DNA of 64,000 bases from Actinacidiphila rubida (GCF_900110255.1 NZ_FODD01000004.1:62001-126000); one strand, 5' to 3'. Positions 46,881-56,920 are shown, counted from the stretch's first letter. Notes: a model not told the origin generated them from the sequence alone. Translations and numbers: made by a program.

Positions 46881-46956
46881 GACGCCGTGGTCGGCCGGGC
46901 CGGCGCACGGCGACGCGCGGCGACGCGCGGCAGTTGCGACCAACACCCGGACAAGG

Positions 46957-47703
46957 TCAGGTCGCGTCGTGGAAGACCAGGCCGAGGGTGTGCCTGCGCC
47001 CCGAGCGCACGGTGCTGACGCCGTGCCGCATCGGCGCGCTCGACCAGCCGCGGCGGGAGGCCACCGGCCGGTCGCGGGTGGTGAAGACCAGCCCGCGGCC
47101 CTGCGGGAGCACGGTCGCCGACCCGCGCGACTGGGCACGCGGCCGCTGCTCCGTCATCAGGAACTCGCCCCCGGTGAAGTCCTCACCGGGCACGTCGAGA
47201 CCGATCACCACCTGGAGCGGGAAGACCCGCTCGCCGAACAGGTCGCGGTGCAGCGCGTTCCAGTCCCCGGCCCCGTACCGCAGCAGGATCTGGGCCGACC
47301 TGGACTGCCCGGCCGCGTGGCAGAGCGCGATCCACTCGTCGAGGCGGTCGGGCCAGGGCGCGGGCCGGCCGAGCCGCGCGGCCCAGTCCCGTGCGACCGG
47401 CAGCAGCCGCGGGTACAGCGCCTCGCGCAGCGAGCGGACGCCGTCCGGCAGGTCACGGGTGAAGTAGCGGTACTGCCCGGAGCCGAAGCGGTGCCGGGCC
47501 ATGTCGACGGTCGACCGGAACCGCGTGTCGTCGCCGTACAGCGCGCTGAGCCCGCGGCACTCGTCGGCCGTGAGCAGCGGGCCGGTCAACGCGCTGCCGT
47601 AGGTGTCCAGTTCGGCGGTCAGGGCGGTCCAGTCGGTGGCGGCCACCCGCTGGGCGAGGGTGCCGCCGGGGCGGACGGTGGTGGTCATGGCGGTGGTGGT
47701 CAT
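46957..47703 (-). CDS. 2-oxoglutarate/Fe(II) oxygenase
   Basis: Encodes 248 residues. The iron triad is visible as His and Asp in NALHRDLFG (about 153) and a distal His in MRHGVSTVRSGRRHTLGLVFHD (about 230); the Arg of SGRRHTLG would bind 2-oxoglutarate. It fits the prolyl-hydroxylase-like group of uncharacterised bacterial 2OG oxygenases. The ATG at 47703 follows GGAGG by nine bases; the next Met five codons later is possible, and the start region repeats MTTTA. No other gene is linked to it. The 47704-47997 gap shows nothing clear. Confidence 0.85.
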   Translation of the reverse strand: MTTTAMTTTVRPGGTLAQRVAATDWTALTAELDTYGSALTGPLLTADECRGLSALYGDDTRFRSTVDMARHRFGSGQYRYFTRDLPDGVRSLREALYPRLLPVARDWAARLGRPAPWPDRLDEWIALCHAAGQSRSAQILLRYGAGDWNALHRDLFGERVFPLQVVIGLDVPGEDFTGGEFLMTEQRPRAQSRGSATVLPQGRGLVFTTRDRPVASRRGWSSAPMRHGVSTVRSGRRHTLGLVFHDAT

Positions 47704-47997
47704 GGCGGTGGTCCTCCGCTGGGGTTGCGCGGCACGGCGCCGTTTCCCGGCGCCCGCCTGGTCACCCCCAGCCTCGGTGCGGACCGGCCGCACTGCTGGC
47801 GGGAATCGGACGCCGCGCACCGCGGAGGCCGCCCCTGCCGACGCCGCCCCTGCGGACGGCGCGCGACCACGGACACCGCCCTCACGACGCCCGCCGTCAC
47901 GGACGGCACCACCACGCACGAGACCCCACGTGCACGCGCCCCGGCACGCCATCGCCATGCGGCCGGCGCGTCATCGACGCGCCCCGCGGTCAGGACG

Positions 47998-50067
47998 TCA
48001 GCACACCTCGGCGACGAGCAGCGCGATGTCGTCCGGGTGGTCCGGGGGCGGCAGCGCGGCCAGCAGCCGGTCGCAGGTGTCCTCCAGGGGGATGCGCGGC
48101 TGGGTGACCACGTCGAGCAGGGCGCGCAGCCGGTCGCCGATGGCCTGGCGGCGGCTCTCCACCAGGCCGTCGGTGTAGAGGACGAGGCGGTCGCCCGGCT
48201 CCACGTCCACGGTCGTGGTGGTGAACGGCACGCCGCCGACGCCCAGGGGCGCGCCGGTGGGCAGGTCGAGCAGCACGGGCGGGCGGTGGGCGTGGTCCAG
48301 CACCGGCGGCGGATGGCCGGCCAGCGAGATCCTGCACTGGCCGCGCTGCGGGTCGTACACCGCGTACACGCAGGTCGCGATGATCTCGTCGAGTTCCAGG
48401 GTGGCCTTGTCGAGGTGGCCGAGTATCTCGGCCGGGTCCAGGTCGAGACGGGCGAGCGTGCGGGTCACGGTGCGGAGCTGGCCCATGGTGGCGGCCGCGT
48501 TGATGCCGTGTCCCATGACGTCGCCGACCACCAGCGCGGTCTTGTCGCCACCGAGCCGTATCGTGTCGAACCAGTCGCCGCCGGCCTGCTGCGCGGTCCC
48601 GGCCGGCTGGTAGCGGTAGGCGACCTCCAGGCCGGGCAGCTCCGGCGGGCGCTGCGGCAGCAGGTGCCGTTGGAGGGCGACCGCGGCGTGGCGCTGGCGC
48701 TGGTACCAGCGCGCGTTGTCGATGGCGACCGCGGCACGGGCGGCCAGCTCGCCGGCCAGCACGAGGTCGTCCTGGGTGAACGGGTTCGGGTTGCGGGTCC
48801 GCGCGAGGTCCAGCACGCCGAGCACCTGGCCGCGCGCGATGAGCGGCACTATCAGGTACGAGTGCAGCCCCGCCCGCTCCCACCTGGCCGCGGACCGCTC
48901 GTCGCGGGCGATGCGCCGCAGGTCGTCGGGCCGGACGTGCGGGACGAGGATGGGGCGCCGGGTGCGCGCGGACCGGGTGACCAGCCGGTGCGCCCCGTAC
49001 GCGGCTATCTCCCCGGCCGGGTCGGCGGCCTCCATCACGTCGGTGGCGTAGGAGGTGGCCATCGCCAGGGCCCGGAAGTTCGCCGGGCCGAAGCCGGGAT
49101 CGGTCGGGTCGTCGTCGCGCAGTACCGCGTCCAGCACGTCGACCGCCGCGAGGTCGGCCAGGTCGGTGACGACCACGTCGGCCAGCTCGCGCGCGGTGCG
49201 CTCCAGGTCGAGGGTGGTGCCGATGCGGACGGAGGCGTTGGCGATGACGGCGAGGCGGCGGCGGGCCTCGGCGGCCTCGGCCGCCGCCCGGTACTGGTCG
49301 GTGATGTCCACGACGGAGATCGCCACGCCGATGACCCGGCCCGAGGGGTCCTGCAGCCGGTAGTAGGACGCGTTCCAGGTGTGGTCGGTGCCGGGGTCGG
49401 CCGCGGTCCTGCCGGTGCGCACCCGGTCCAGCAGCGGCTTGCCGGTGGCCAGCACCTGCCGCATGTCGGCCTCGATGGCCTTGGTGTCGAGCTTCGGCAC
49501 CACTTCGGAGACCGAGCGGCCCAGGTGGTCCTCGGCGCGTATGCCGGTGATGTGCTCCATCACCGGGTTGACCAGGACGTAGCGCAGGTCCTCGTCGAGG
49601 ACGGCGAGGCCGATCGGCGAGTGCGAGACCAGGCCGACGGTCAGCGCCACGTCCCGTTCGAGGTCACGCAGCGTGGTCGCGTCGGTGGCCAGGCCCAGCG
49701 CGTAGTACTCGCCGTGTTCGCCCTGCAACCGCACGTTGCGGAACTCCACGGGGCGCGTCGTGCCGTCCTTGTGCCGGACGGGGAAGACCCCGGCCCAGGG
49801 CTCGCCGCCGCCCATCACGCGCGAGAAGAGCTCCAGCACCAGCCCGATGTGCTCGTCGGCGACCATCCGGCCCGCCGCGGGGCGGCCGAGGACCTCCTCC
49901 GCGCTCCAGCCGAAGAGCTCCTGTGCCTGCGGGCTCCACAGCACGACCCGCCCCTCGGCGTCGAGCACCACGGCGGCGACGCCCAGCACGTCCATCAGCC
50001 CTCCCGCCTCGGACGTGACGAGGCCCGCGGGACCGGGCACGGCCCGCACACTCTCGGAGGTTGTCAC
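47998..50067 (-). CDS. PAS-PAS-GAF-SpoIIE (PP2C-type) phosphatase
   Basis: Encodes 689 residues from a GTG with AAGGAGG seven bases upstream. Order: PAS 1 (about 20-135, with AAVVLDAEGRVVLWSPQAQELFGWSAEEVLGR), PAS 2 (about 145-265, with LAVLDEDLRYVLVNPVMEHITGIRAEDHLGR), GAF (about 285-440) and SpoIIE phosphatase (about 460-689, with AGGDWFDTIRLGGDKTALVVGDVMGHG and YTDGLVESR). SpoIIE-type enzymes dephosphorylate anti-anti-sigma factors; Streptomyces have dozens. No kinase (HATPase) domain follows, unlike many of them. No sigma or anti-sigma gene is adjacent, so the target is unknown. Cytoplasmic. Confidence 0.92.
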   Translation of the reverse strand: MTTSESVRAVPGPAGLVTSEAGGLMDVLGVAAVVLDAEGRVVLWSPQAQELFGWSAEEVLGRPAAGRMVADEHIGLVLELFSRVMGGGEPWAGVFPVRHKDGTTRPVEFRNVRLQGEHGEYYALGLATDATTLRDLERDVALTVGLVSHSPIGLAVLDEDLRYVLVNPVMEHITGIRAEDHLGRSVSEVVPKLDTKAIEADMRQVLATGKPLLDRVRTGRTAADPGTDHTWNASYYRLQDPSGRVIGVAISVVDITDQYRAAAEAAEARRRLAVIANASVRIGTTLDLERTARELADVVVTDLADLAAVDVLDAVLRDDDPTDPGFGPANFRALAMATSYATDVMEAADPAGEIAAYGAHRLVTRSARTRRPILVPHVRPDDLRRIARDERSAARWERAGLHSYLIVPLIARGQVLGVLDLARTRNPNPFTQDDLVLAGELAARAAVAIDNARWYQRQRHAAVALQRHLLPQRPPELPGLEVAYRYQPAGTAQQAGGDWFDTIRLGGDKTALVVGDVMGHGINAAATMGQLRTVTRTLARLDLDPAEILGHLDKATLELDEIIATCVYAVYDPQRGQCRISLAGHPPPVLDHAHRPPVLLDLPTGAPLGVGGVPFTTTTVDVEPGDRLVLYTDGLVESRRQAIGDRLRALLDVVTQPRIPLEDTCDRLLAALPPPDHPDDIALLVAEVC

Positions 50068-50503
50068 CCCGGGCCCTCCTTCCCCCAGGTCACCGCGCCG
50101 CGTAAGCCCCCGCGCGCGTGCGCCGGGGCCGCGGTGAGCCGGGACACCATCCAGCGCGCACGTCCCATGGTCTCTCCGCCCCACGCGGGCGGCAGCCCGG
50201 GACGCCGGCCGATGTGCGCCGGCGGCGTCCCCGGCCGCTTCCCCGTTGTCTCACATGGCGGTCGTCCGGCCGCCGAAGGCGCCCATTGTGCCGTACGCCC
50301 GGCGTCCGCGCCCCAGGGGGGAAGCACTGGCGCCTCCCCGTGCGGGGTACCGTCCAGAGTGCCCCGCGCGGGCCGCCGCCGCCAGATGTGCGGGGTGCCG
50401 AATTCGTCCAGGTCAGGCGGGCCCGACCGGAGGCGGGACGCGCCCCGCGGGCGGTGCCGCCGCTCGCGGGGCGCGGTGGCCGGTCCGCCGGCCGGTGGTG
50501 GGA
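50068..50503. other. Intergenic region without a recognised gene
   Basis: GC-rich 436 bp between the SpoIIE gene start and the glycosidase stop. Open frames here are shadows of no recognisable protein. I see no clear terminator and no strong dyad. Confidence 0.5.
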
Positions 50504-51850
50504 TCAGGCGCAGGTGGTGGCGAAGGCACCGGCGGTCAGCAGGGAGCAGAACGCGGCGCGGCCCTGCGGATAGCGGCTGACGAGCGAGTTGACGTACCAG
50601 CCGCTGGTGGGCGGCAGGGCGATGGGGGCGCCGGGCGAGGTCTGCCCGTCGAATCCGTACCGCCAGTCGACGTTGATGTAGGTGACCGCCCTGATCACCT
50701 GCGACAGGTCGTAGCCGGTGCCGATGAAGTGGGTCGGGGCGCCGTCGACGACGCCGTTGGGCAGCGGCCCGCGGTACGTGGTCAGCGTGGCCAGCCGCTG
50801 CATGAACGCGGTGACGTCGCTGTCGTGCTGGGTGCCGTCGGCGGCGAGGTCGTCGGACATGCGCTGCACGCCGGACTCGGCGACGAGCATCGGCTTGCCG
50901 TGGGACTGCGCCCACCACATCATCCGCAGGATGTTCAGGTCGACCGGGTAGCCGTGCGGGATGGCGTTGACGTTGCCGTTGACGTAGTCGTCGTAGTAGC
51001 CGGAGCAGGTGCGGGCGGCGGTGTCCTCGGTACCGTTCCAGTAGGTGGTGCCGTTCTCCCGGTAGGGCTGGCACAGGTCCTGGTCGAACACGCTGACGCC
51101 GACCCAGTCGGTGACGTCGTCGCCGGGGTAGAGCTTGTCGAACTCGCCCCGCACCGGGTGGTAGACGAACTGCACGCGGCTGCCGGCGCCGCTCTGCCCG
51201 CGCACCAGCTGGACGACGTGGCGGAAGGCGTTCTTGTACGGGGTGCAGTCGGTGCCGCCGGCGCAGAAGAAGGCACTGCTGACCTCGTAGTCGACGCGGA
51301 TCAGGAACGTCGCGGCGGGGTGGGCGGCGATGAAGGAGGACAGGGCGGCGAACTGCCCGTCGTAGCCGCCTTCGGCGATGGCGGCCGTGGCCTGCTGCGA
51401 CGCGGTCTGCTTGTCGGCGTCGGCGCCGTCCCAGCCGGGCGGGTCGTCCTTCCAGCTGACGCCGACCTCGATCTGCTTGCCGCGGTCGGCGAGGAAGGAG
51501 GCGTAGCCGGTCTCACATCCCGTGCCGCAGGCGCCGGAGAAGCCGCCGTCGCGGACGCTGTAGTACACCGAACCGCCCTGCGGGTTCGCCCCGGTGGACG
51601 AGGTCAGGTCGTTCCACGCGCCGGTGTTGCTCTGCCCGACGAGCAGGGCGCGGGGTCCGGCCGCGGCGGGAACGGCCTTCGCGGACGCGGAGTTCGGGGC
51701 GGCGGGGGCGGGAGCGGCGGAAGCGGGCGCGGCGGCGTGGGCCGCGGTCCCCGCGGTGAGGACGGCGGCGGCCGCGAGCAGCGCGGAGGTGAGGGCCGCG
51801 GCGAACCTGCGTGGGGCGCGGGTTCGGACGCGCCTGGGGGTGGGGGGCAC
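50504..51850 (-). CDS. Secreted glycosidase-like protein, distant clan GH-A type
   Basis: Encodes 448 residues from GTG 51850, with AAGGAG five bases upstream. Signal peptide (RRVRTRAPRRFAAALTSALLAAAAVLTAG, about 5-40), then an Ala/Pro linker. The catalytic candidates are the Glu in FLIRVDYEVSSAF (near 180) and the Glu in KPMLVAESGVQRM (near 325). Both places, and the ending pattern YINVDWR, are shared with the secreted protein at 58548 (RIGYEFDG, KPAMIAEASPQG, YINTDWD). Several Cys pairs suggest disulfides. It probably acts on a beta-glycan, but I cannot place it in a numbered family. It follows the GH43 gene on the same strand. Confidence 0.65.
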   Translation of the reverse strand: MPPTPRRVRTRAPRRFAAALTSALLAAAAVLTAGTAAHAAAPASAAPAPAAPNSASAKAVPAAAGPRALLVGQSNTGAWNDLTSSTGANPQGGSVYYSVRDGGFSGACGTGCETGYASFLADRGKQIEVGVSWKDDPPGWDGADADKQTASQQATAAIAEGGYDGQFAALSSFIAAHPAATFLIRVDYEVSSAFFCAGGTDCTPYKNAFRHVVQLVRGQSGAGSRVQFVYHPVRGEFDKLYPGDDVTDWVGVSVFDQDLCQPYRENGTTYWNGTEDTAARTCSGYYDDYVNGNVNAIPHGYPVDLNILRMMWWAQSHGKPMLVAESGVQRMSDDLAADGTQHDSDVTAFMQRLATLTTYRGPLPNGVVDGAPTHFIGTGYDLSQVIRAVTYINVDWRYGFDGQTSPGAPIALPPTSGWYVNSLVSRYPQGRAAFCSLLTAGAFATTCA

Positions 51851-51960
51851 GGTGACTCCTTCGGCGTGGGGGGCGGGAGTTGGTGCGTCGGTGGTGCGGG
51901 CGCCGGCCGCCGCGGACGGATGACCACGCGGCGGCCGGCGGCTTGTGGGGGGGTGGCGGC

Positions 51961-53610
51961 TCAGTGCTCCCGGTAGGTGGCGAAGTCGAAGTCGGCGTAG
52001 GCGCCGTCGGCCCCGATGTCCTGCACCCACAGGCCGAGGAAGGCGCCGGTGAAGGCCGGGCTCGCGGCCCGCCCGTCCGGGGCCTGCTTCTCGCCGGCGT
52101 ACTCGTCGGACAGGATGGTGGCGTTCAGCGCCGGGCCGAGCGCGCTCCATGCCCCGTCCTCGAGCCGGTGGTCGAACAGCACGTGCTCGCCGTCGAGCGT
52201 GACCCGCAGCTCGACCGGCCCGGTGCCGGGCAGCGCGAAGTCGGCGGCCGGGTAGGCGATGCGGTCGCCGTCGTCGCATGTGAGCAGCGACAGCACGGTG
52301 CGGCCCTCGTCGTCGCGGGTGACGTAGGCGAAGTGCCAGTTGCGGCTGTCGTAGTAGGCGGTGACGCCGGCGAGCTGGCGCACGTCGGCGGGCCGGAACT
52401 CCAGCGAGGTCTCCAGCGAGCAGTGCAGCGAGCCGGCCCTCCGGGCGACCAGGCTGGGGCTGCGCAGGCCGCGCGGCGACTGCCCGCCGTGCACCCGCAG
52501 ATGCGAGCGGCGGGCGCTCGGATCGGCCCAGTCGGGGGTGGCGGGCCGGCGCAGCGTCGCCCAGTGCGGGCCGAGCCGGGCGCCGTCGAACTCGTCCCGC
52601 TCGGGCTCCGCGGGGAACGGGTGGGCGGGCAGCCGGGGCGCCGGGACCTCTTCGGCGGGGACGCCGCCGGCCACCCGCGGCCAGCCGTCCGGCGTCCAGT
52701 CGACGCGCTGGATCGCCGTCTCCCGGCCGAGCACGCAGCGGCCGAGCCGGGAGTCGGGGCGGCCGGTGAGGTGCGCCAGGTACCACTCGCCGGTCTGCGT
52801 CTCGACGAGGCTGCCGTGCCCGGCCTTCTGCAGCACCAGGTCGGGGCGGCCGCGGGAGGTGAGGGTGGGTCCGGCGGGGTCGGACTCGTAGGGGCCGAGC
52901 AGGGTGCGGGAGCGGGCGACGGTGACCTGGTGGTCGTAGGCGGTGCCGCCCTCGGCGGTCATCAGGTAGTACCAGCCGTCACGGCGGTAGAGGTGCGGGC
53001 CCTCGGTGACGCCGGCGTCGGTGCCGTCGAAGAGCATGTGCACCTCGCCGGTCAGCCGGCTCGCGGAGCAGTCCCACGCCTGGGCCTGGATGCCGGCGAA
53101 CGGGTCCCGCCGCGGCCGCCAGTCGCCGGTCAGCGACAGCATCCAGCAGGAGCCGTCCTCGTCGTGGAAGAGCGACGGGTCGAAGCCGCGGGCGTGCACC
53201 GGTACCGGGTCGGACCACGGCCCCTCGGGCGAGGGGGCGGTCGTGACGTAGTTCTGCGCGTCCCACCAGCCGCCGTGGTGGTTGTCGACGCGGGTGAAGA
53301 CCAGGTGGAACAAGCCGTGCGCGTACGACAGGCAGGGGGCCCAGACGCCGCCGGAGTCGGGCACGCCGGACAGGTCCAGCAGCCGGGTCTCGCCCAGTGC
53401 GCCGGGCAGCGGGCGCCAGTGCACCAGGTCGCGCGAGTGGTGGATGCGGACCCCGGGGTGCCACTCGAAGGTGGAGGTGGCCAGGTAGTAGTCGTCCCCG
53501 ACGCGCAGCACGGAGGGGTCGGGGTGGAAGCCGGTCAGGACCGGGTTGCGGATGACCTGCCCGTCGCCGTCGGCGGGCGGGGCGTCGAGGGTGGTGGCCT
53601 CGGTCGTCAT
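51961..53610 (-). CDS. GH43 beta-xylosidase/arabinofuranosidase-type enzyme
   Basis: Encodes 549 residues without a signal peptide, so it is intracellular. The five-blade propeller has the GH43 triad: Asp base in GFHPDPSVL (near 34), the pKa-modulating Asp in FDPSLFHDEDGS (near 150) and Glu acid in VTEGPHLYRR (near 205). A C-terminal beta-sandwich (about 340-545, EFDGARLGPHWATLRRP) matches the XynB-like GH43 subfamily. Such enzymes cleave xylosyl or arabinosyl ends from imported oligosaccharides. It follows the ABC importer genes, so it probably acts on what they bring in. Confidence 0.92.
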   Translation of the reverse strand: MTTEATTLDAPPADGDGQVIRNPVLTGFHPDPSVLRVGDDYYLATSTFEWHPGVRIHHSRDLVHWRPLPGALGETRLLDLSGVPDSGGVWAPCLSYAHGLFHLVFTRVDNHHGGWWDAQNYVTTAPSPEGPWSDPVPVHARGFDPSLFHDEDGSCWMLSLTGDWRPRRDPFAGIQAQAWDCSASRLTGEVHMLFDGTDAGVTEGPHLYRRDGWYYLMTAEGGTAYDHQVTVARSRTLLGPYESDPAGPTLTSRGRPDLVLQKAGHGSLVETQTGEWYLAHLTGRPDSRLGRCVLGRETAIQRVDWTPDGWPRVAGGVPAEEVPAPRLPAHPFPAEPERDEFDGARLGPHWATLRRPATPDWADPSARRSHLRVHGGQSPRGLRSPSLVARRAGSLHCSLETSLEFRPADVRQLAGVTAYYDSRNWHFAYVTRDDEGRTVLSLLTCDDGDRIAYPAADFALPGTGPVELRVTLDGEHVLFDHRLEDGAWSALGPALNATILSDEYAGEKQAPDGRAASPAFTGAFLGLWVQDIGADGAYADFDFATYREH

Positions 53611-53704
53611 GGGGGCCTTTCGGATAGGGGTGGGCGGCGGCCCGGAGGAGGCGGTCGGCACGCGGGGGCGGACGGCCGGCGCGCGGGCGCGGATCCGGCG
53701 GCGG

Positions 53705-54616
53705 CTACTTGCCGAAGCCGGCGGTCAGGCCGCTGAGGAGGTGGCGGCGGCCGAACAGGTACGCGGCGAGCAGCGGCAGGAGGGACAGCACGACCGCGGC
53801 CATCGTGGCGGGCACGTTGATGCCGCCCTGCTGGCCCTGGTAGTTCCACAGGCCGAGGGTGACGGTGCGCCGGGCGTCGCTCTGGGTGAGGACCAGCGGG
53901 AAGATGAAGCCGTTCCAGGCGCCGAGCGCGGTGTAGACGCCGACGGTGACGAGGCCAGGCCGGGTCAGCGGCAGCACCAGGGCCCGCAGCGTGTGGGTGG
54001 CGTCGGCGCCGTCCACGGTCATGGCCTCGTACAGCTCGCCGGGGATGTCCCGCATGGTGGAGGTGAGCACGAGGATCGCCATCGGCAGCGAGAACGCCGC
54101 GGTGGGCAGCACGATCGCGGTGAGCGTGTCGTAGATGTGCAGCCGGGTGATGAGCAGGTAGACCGGCACGATCGTGGCCTGTGCCGGGATGGCCAGGCCC
54201 ATCAGCATGACCGAGAAGCCGAGCGACACGAACCGGCTGCGGCTGCGCACGATCGCGTACGCGGCGGGCAGCGCCAGGGCGAGCACCAGCGCGACCGTGC
54301 AGAGCGTGACGAGGACGCTGTTCCACAGGTAGGTGGCGAAGCCGGAGTCCAGCACGGTGCGGTAGTTGGACAGCACCACGTGGTGCGGCAGGCTGAGCGG
54401 GCCGGCGTCGAGGTAGTCGCTCTTGTCGCGCAGGCTGGAGGCGAGCACGTAGTACAGCGGCACGGCGACGACGGCCAGCCACACGGCGGCGCCGAGGCCG
54501 CCGAGCCAGTCGGGCCGCCGGTACAGGTGCCCGGTGCCGCGCCGCCGCGCCCGTCCGGGGGCGGGCCGCGGCCCGCGCACGGCGGGTTCGACGGTGGACA
54601 GGGTGCGGCTGCTCAT
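53705..54616 (-). CDS. ABC sugar permease, MalG type
   Basis: Encodes 303 residues with six membrane helices after a 35-residue basic N-terminus. The EAA loop reads YEAMTVDGADATHTLRALVLPLTRPG (near residue 195) and the protein ends LLSGLTAGFGK, the CUT1 ending. Its ATG shares a base with the stop of the partner permease (TGATG). With the binding protein and MalF-type subunit it forms an importer for an oligosaccharide; the ATPase must be supplied in trans, normally MsiK. Confidence 0.9.
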   Translation of the reverse strand: MSSRTLSTVEPAVRGPRPAPGRARRRGTGHLYRRPDWLGGLGAAVWLAVVAVPLYYVLASSLRDKSDYLDAGPLSLPHHVVLSNYRTVLDSGFATYLWNSVLVTLCTVALVLALALPAAYAIVRSRSRFVSLGFSVMLMGLAIPAQATIVPVYLLITRLHIYDTLTAIVLPTAAFSLPMAILVLTSTMRDIPGELYEAMTVDGADATHTLRALVLPLTRPGLVTVGVYTALGAWNGFIFPLVLTQSDARRTVTLGLWNYQGQQGGINVPATMAAVVLSLLPLLAAYLFGRRHLLSGLTAGFGK

Positions 54617-55575
54617 CACAGGCCTTCCCGCTGGCTGGTCATGCGCCGGAAGCCGGTGACCCGGACGACCAGCAGGGACAGGGCCGTGCCGGCGACCAGC
54701 AGCAGCACGGCGAGCACGCTGGCGTACCCCATGTCGAAACTGCTGAAGCCGGTCAGGTACATGTGCAGCGGCAGGATCCGGGTGGACGTCCCCGGGCCGC
54801 CGTTGGTGAGGATCAGCACGATGTCGAAGTAGGTCAGCGAACCGACCAGGATCAGCACGGACGACGTGACGACCGTGTTGCGCAGCTGCGGCAGCGTGAT
54901 GGAGAGGAACTGACGCCACCGGCCGGCGCCGTCGATCGTCGCGGCCTCGTAGAGCTGGACCGGGACCTGCCGGGCGGCGGCCTGGTAGAGCAGCGTGTGG
55001 AACGGCACGAACTGCCAGGTGATGACGGCCATGACGGTCCACAGCGCGAGGTGCGGGTCGCCGATGAAGTTGCCGTCCTTCACGCCCAGCCAGGGCCCGA
55101 GGGTGTGCGCCAGGCCGAAGTTGGGGTCGAGCAGTGCCGAGAACAGCAGCGCGACGGCGGCGCTGGACATCAGCAGCGGGACGAAGAACAGGGTGCTGAG
55201 CACCGCACGGCCGCGCTGGTGCCCGGCGCACCACACGCCCAGCGGCAGGCAGATGAGGGTCTGCACGCACCAGGTGACGACGGTCAGCAGCACCGACAGC
55301 CGCAGCGACTGGCCGAGTTGGGGGTCGTGGAAGAGCCGGGACCAGTTCGCGGTGCCCGCCCAGTGCGGGCTGCCGAGCCCGTTCCAGCGGCAGAAGCTGA
55401 GCGCGACGACGAGCGCCATGGGAACCACGGCGAACAGGGCGAAGTAGAGCAGCGCGGGGACGGCCCACAGGGCGCCGGGCCGTCCGTCGCCCCGCCGGGG
55501 GGCGGCGCCCCGGCGGGACGTGCCGGCCCCGCGGCGGGTCGCCGCGAGGCCGCCGCGCGATGCGGTGATGGTCAC
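54616..55575 (-). CDS. ABC sugar permease, MalF type
   Basis: Encodes 319 residues from a GTG that overlaps the binding-protein stop by four bases. Six helices begin with ALLYFALFAVVPMALVVALSF. The EAA loop is YEAATIDGAGRWRQFLSITLPQL near residue 218. It is the second membrane subunit of the CUT1 importer. The first 38 residues are Arg/Gly-rich. Confidence 0.9.
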   Translation of the reverse strand: MTITASRGGLAATRRGAGTSRRGAAPRRGDGRPGALWAVPALLYFALFAVVPMALVVALSFCRWNGLGSPHWAGTANWSRLFHDPQLGQSLRLSVLLTVVTWCVQTLICLPLGVWCAGHQRGRAVLSTLFFVPLLMSSAAVALLFSALLDPNFGLAHTLGPWLGVKDGNFIGDPHLALWTVMAVITWQFVPFHTLLYQAAARQVPVQLYEAATIDGAGRWRQFLSITLPQLRNTVVTSSVLILVGSLTYFDIVLILTNGGPGTSTRILPLHMYLTGFSSFDMGYASVLAVLLLVAGTALSLLVVRVTGFRRMTSQREGL

Positions 55576-56876
55576 TTGGCGTCCATGGCGGACACGAACT
55601 GCTGGGGCGTGGACTGCTTGTTGAAGACCTTCTGCAGGTTGGTCAGCATCGTCTGCGCGGTGGCCGGGTCCAGCGCCTGGTCCCAGGACTGGGTGAACGA
55701 CGGCGCGTTCTGCACCAGTTGGTAGACGAACGTGGTGTAGTCCGCGTTCGGCGCGGAGCGCAGCTGGCCCTCGATGCCGGCGATGGCCGGGACCTGGCCG
55801 ATGTCGATGAGGTCCTTGACGTAGGACGGCTCGGCGACGGTCTTCTTGATGAAGTCGGCCGCGTCGGACCTGTGGGCGGACTTGGCGGTCACGGAGAAGA
55901 AGTTGGACGGGTTGCCGACGACGTCCTTCGGGTCGCCCTTGCCGTTCGCGACGGTCGGGAAGGTCGTCCAGCCGAGCTTGCCGGCCTTCACGAAGTCCGG
56001 CGCGGTGGCGAGCTGGCCCGCGTACTCCCAGGAGCCCATCAGCTCCATGCCGGCCCGGCCCTTGGACAGCAGCGCGTCGGCGCCGCCGGAGTCCTGGCCG
56101 ACGGAGCCGTAGTTGCTGCCGAAGGCGCCGCGGTCGACGAGGTCGCGGATCATGCCGAGCGCGGTGGCCACGGCCGGGTCCTGCCAGGCGCCGGGCTTGC
56201 CGGCCTGGATGCCCGCGAACACCCCGGGTCCGCCGACCCGGTCGAGCAGGTACTCCATCCACATCAGCTCGGTCCACGCCTGGGAGCCGGCCAGGGCGAT
56301 CGGGGTGACGCCCTCGGCCTTCATCAGGTCGATGTCGTGCAGCAGGTCCTGCCAGGTGGCGGGAGGCGTGCTGATGCCGGCCTTGGTGAAGACGTCCTTG
56401 TTGTAGAAGAGCGCGACGGGCTGCACGCCCTCCATGGGGACGCCGTAGACCTTGCCGTCGACGGTGCCGCCGGCGAGCACGCTGGGCAGGAACCTGGACC
56501 TGAACGCGGGGTCGAGGTCGGCGCTGAGGTCCGCGACGTTCCCGGACTTCACGTACGTCGACAGGTTGCCGCCGCCCCAGTTGAGGAAGACGTCCGGGGC
56601 GTTCGGCGAGCCGAGCGCGGTCTGGAGCTTCTGCTTGTACGGGTCGTTGACGAAGAACTGCAGCGTGGCCTGGGAGTCCTTGGACGCGGCGTTGTACGTG
56701 CCGGCGGACTTCTTCTGGACGGGGTTCAGCGCGGTGTCCTGGAGGGACCAGACGGTGACCTTGCCGGAACCGCCGCCGGAGCCGGGGCCGCTGCTGCCGC
56801 AGGCGGTGGCGGTGGCGGCGAGGACCACGGCGGCCGCCACGGCGGTGGCGGCTCTGAGGGTGAGTGCACGCTGCAT
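55572..56876 (-). CDS. Sugar-binding lipoprotein of CUT1 ABC transporter
   Basis: Encodes 434 residues. Signal peptide with lipobox ATAC (Cys26), then the SBP family 1 fold: VTVWSLQDTALNPVQ, DVFLNWGGGNLSTYVKSGNVADLSADL, YGVPMEGVQPVALFYNKDVFTKAGI and GMELMGSWEY. The plan is that of xylo-, cello- or other oligosaccharide binders; sequence alone does not choose. It heads the importer operon, with an operator for the divergent LacI regulator at about 60-80 bp upstream. The GGAGGAG site lies rather far (12 bases) from the ATG. Confidence 0.9.
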   Translation of the reverse strand: MQRALTLRAATAVAAAVVLAATATACGSSGPGSGGGSGKVTVWSLQDTALNPVQKKSAGTYNAASKDSQATLQFFVNDPYKQKLQTALGSPNAPDVFLNWGGGNLSTYVKSGNVADLSADLDPAFRSRFLPSVLAGGTVDGKVYGVPMEGVQPVALFYNKDVFTKAGISTPPATWQDLLHDIDLMKAEGVTPIALAGSQAWTELMWMEYLLDRVGGPGVFAGIQAGKPGAWQDPAVATALGMIRDLVDRGAFGSNYGSVGQDSGGADALLSKGRAGMELMGSWEYAGQLATAPDFVKAGKLGWTTFPTVANGKGDPKDVVGNPSNFFSVTAKSAHRSDAADFIKKTVAEPSYVKDLIDIGQVPAIAGIEGQLRSAPNADYTTFVYQLVQNAPSFTQSWDQALDPATAQTMLTNLQKVFNKQSTPQQFVSAMDAK

Positions 56877-56920
56877 CGTCGGAACACGCTCCTCCGGGAG
56901 CCGGAAGACGTCGGCTCCAC

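Noticed and set aside
46723-50580. A 1285-codon open frame on the plus strand
   Set aside because: It crosses a clear 2OG oxygenase and the SpoIIE gene on the other strand; composition is that of a shadow.
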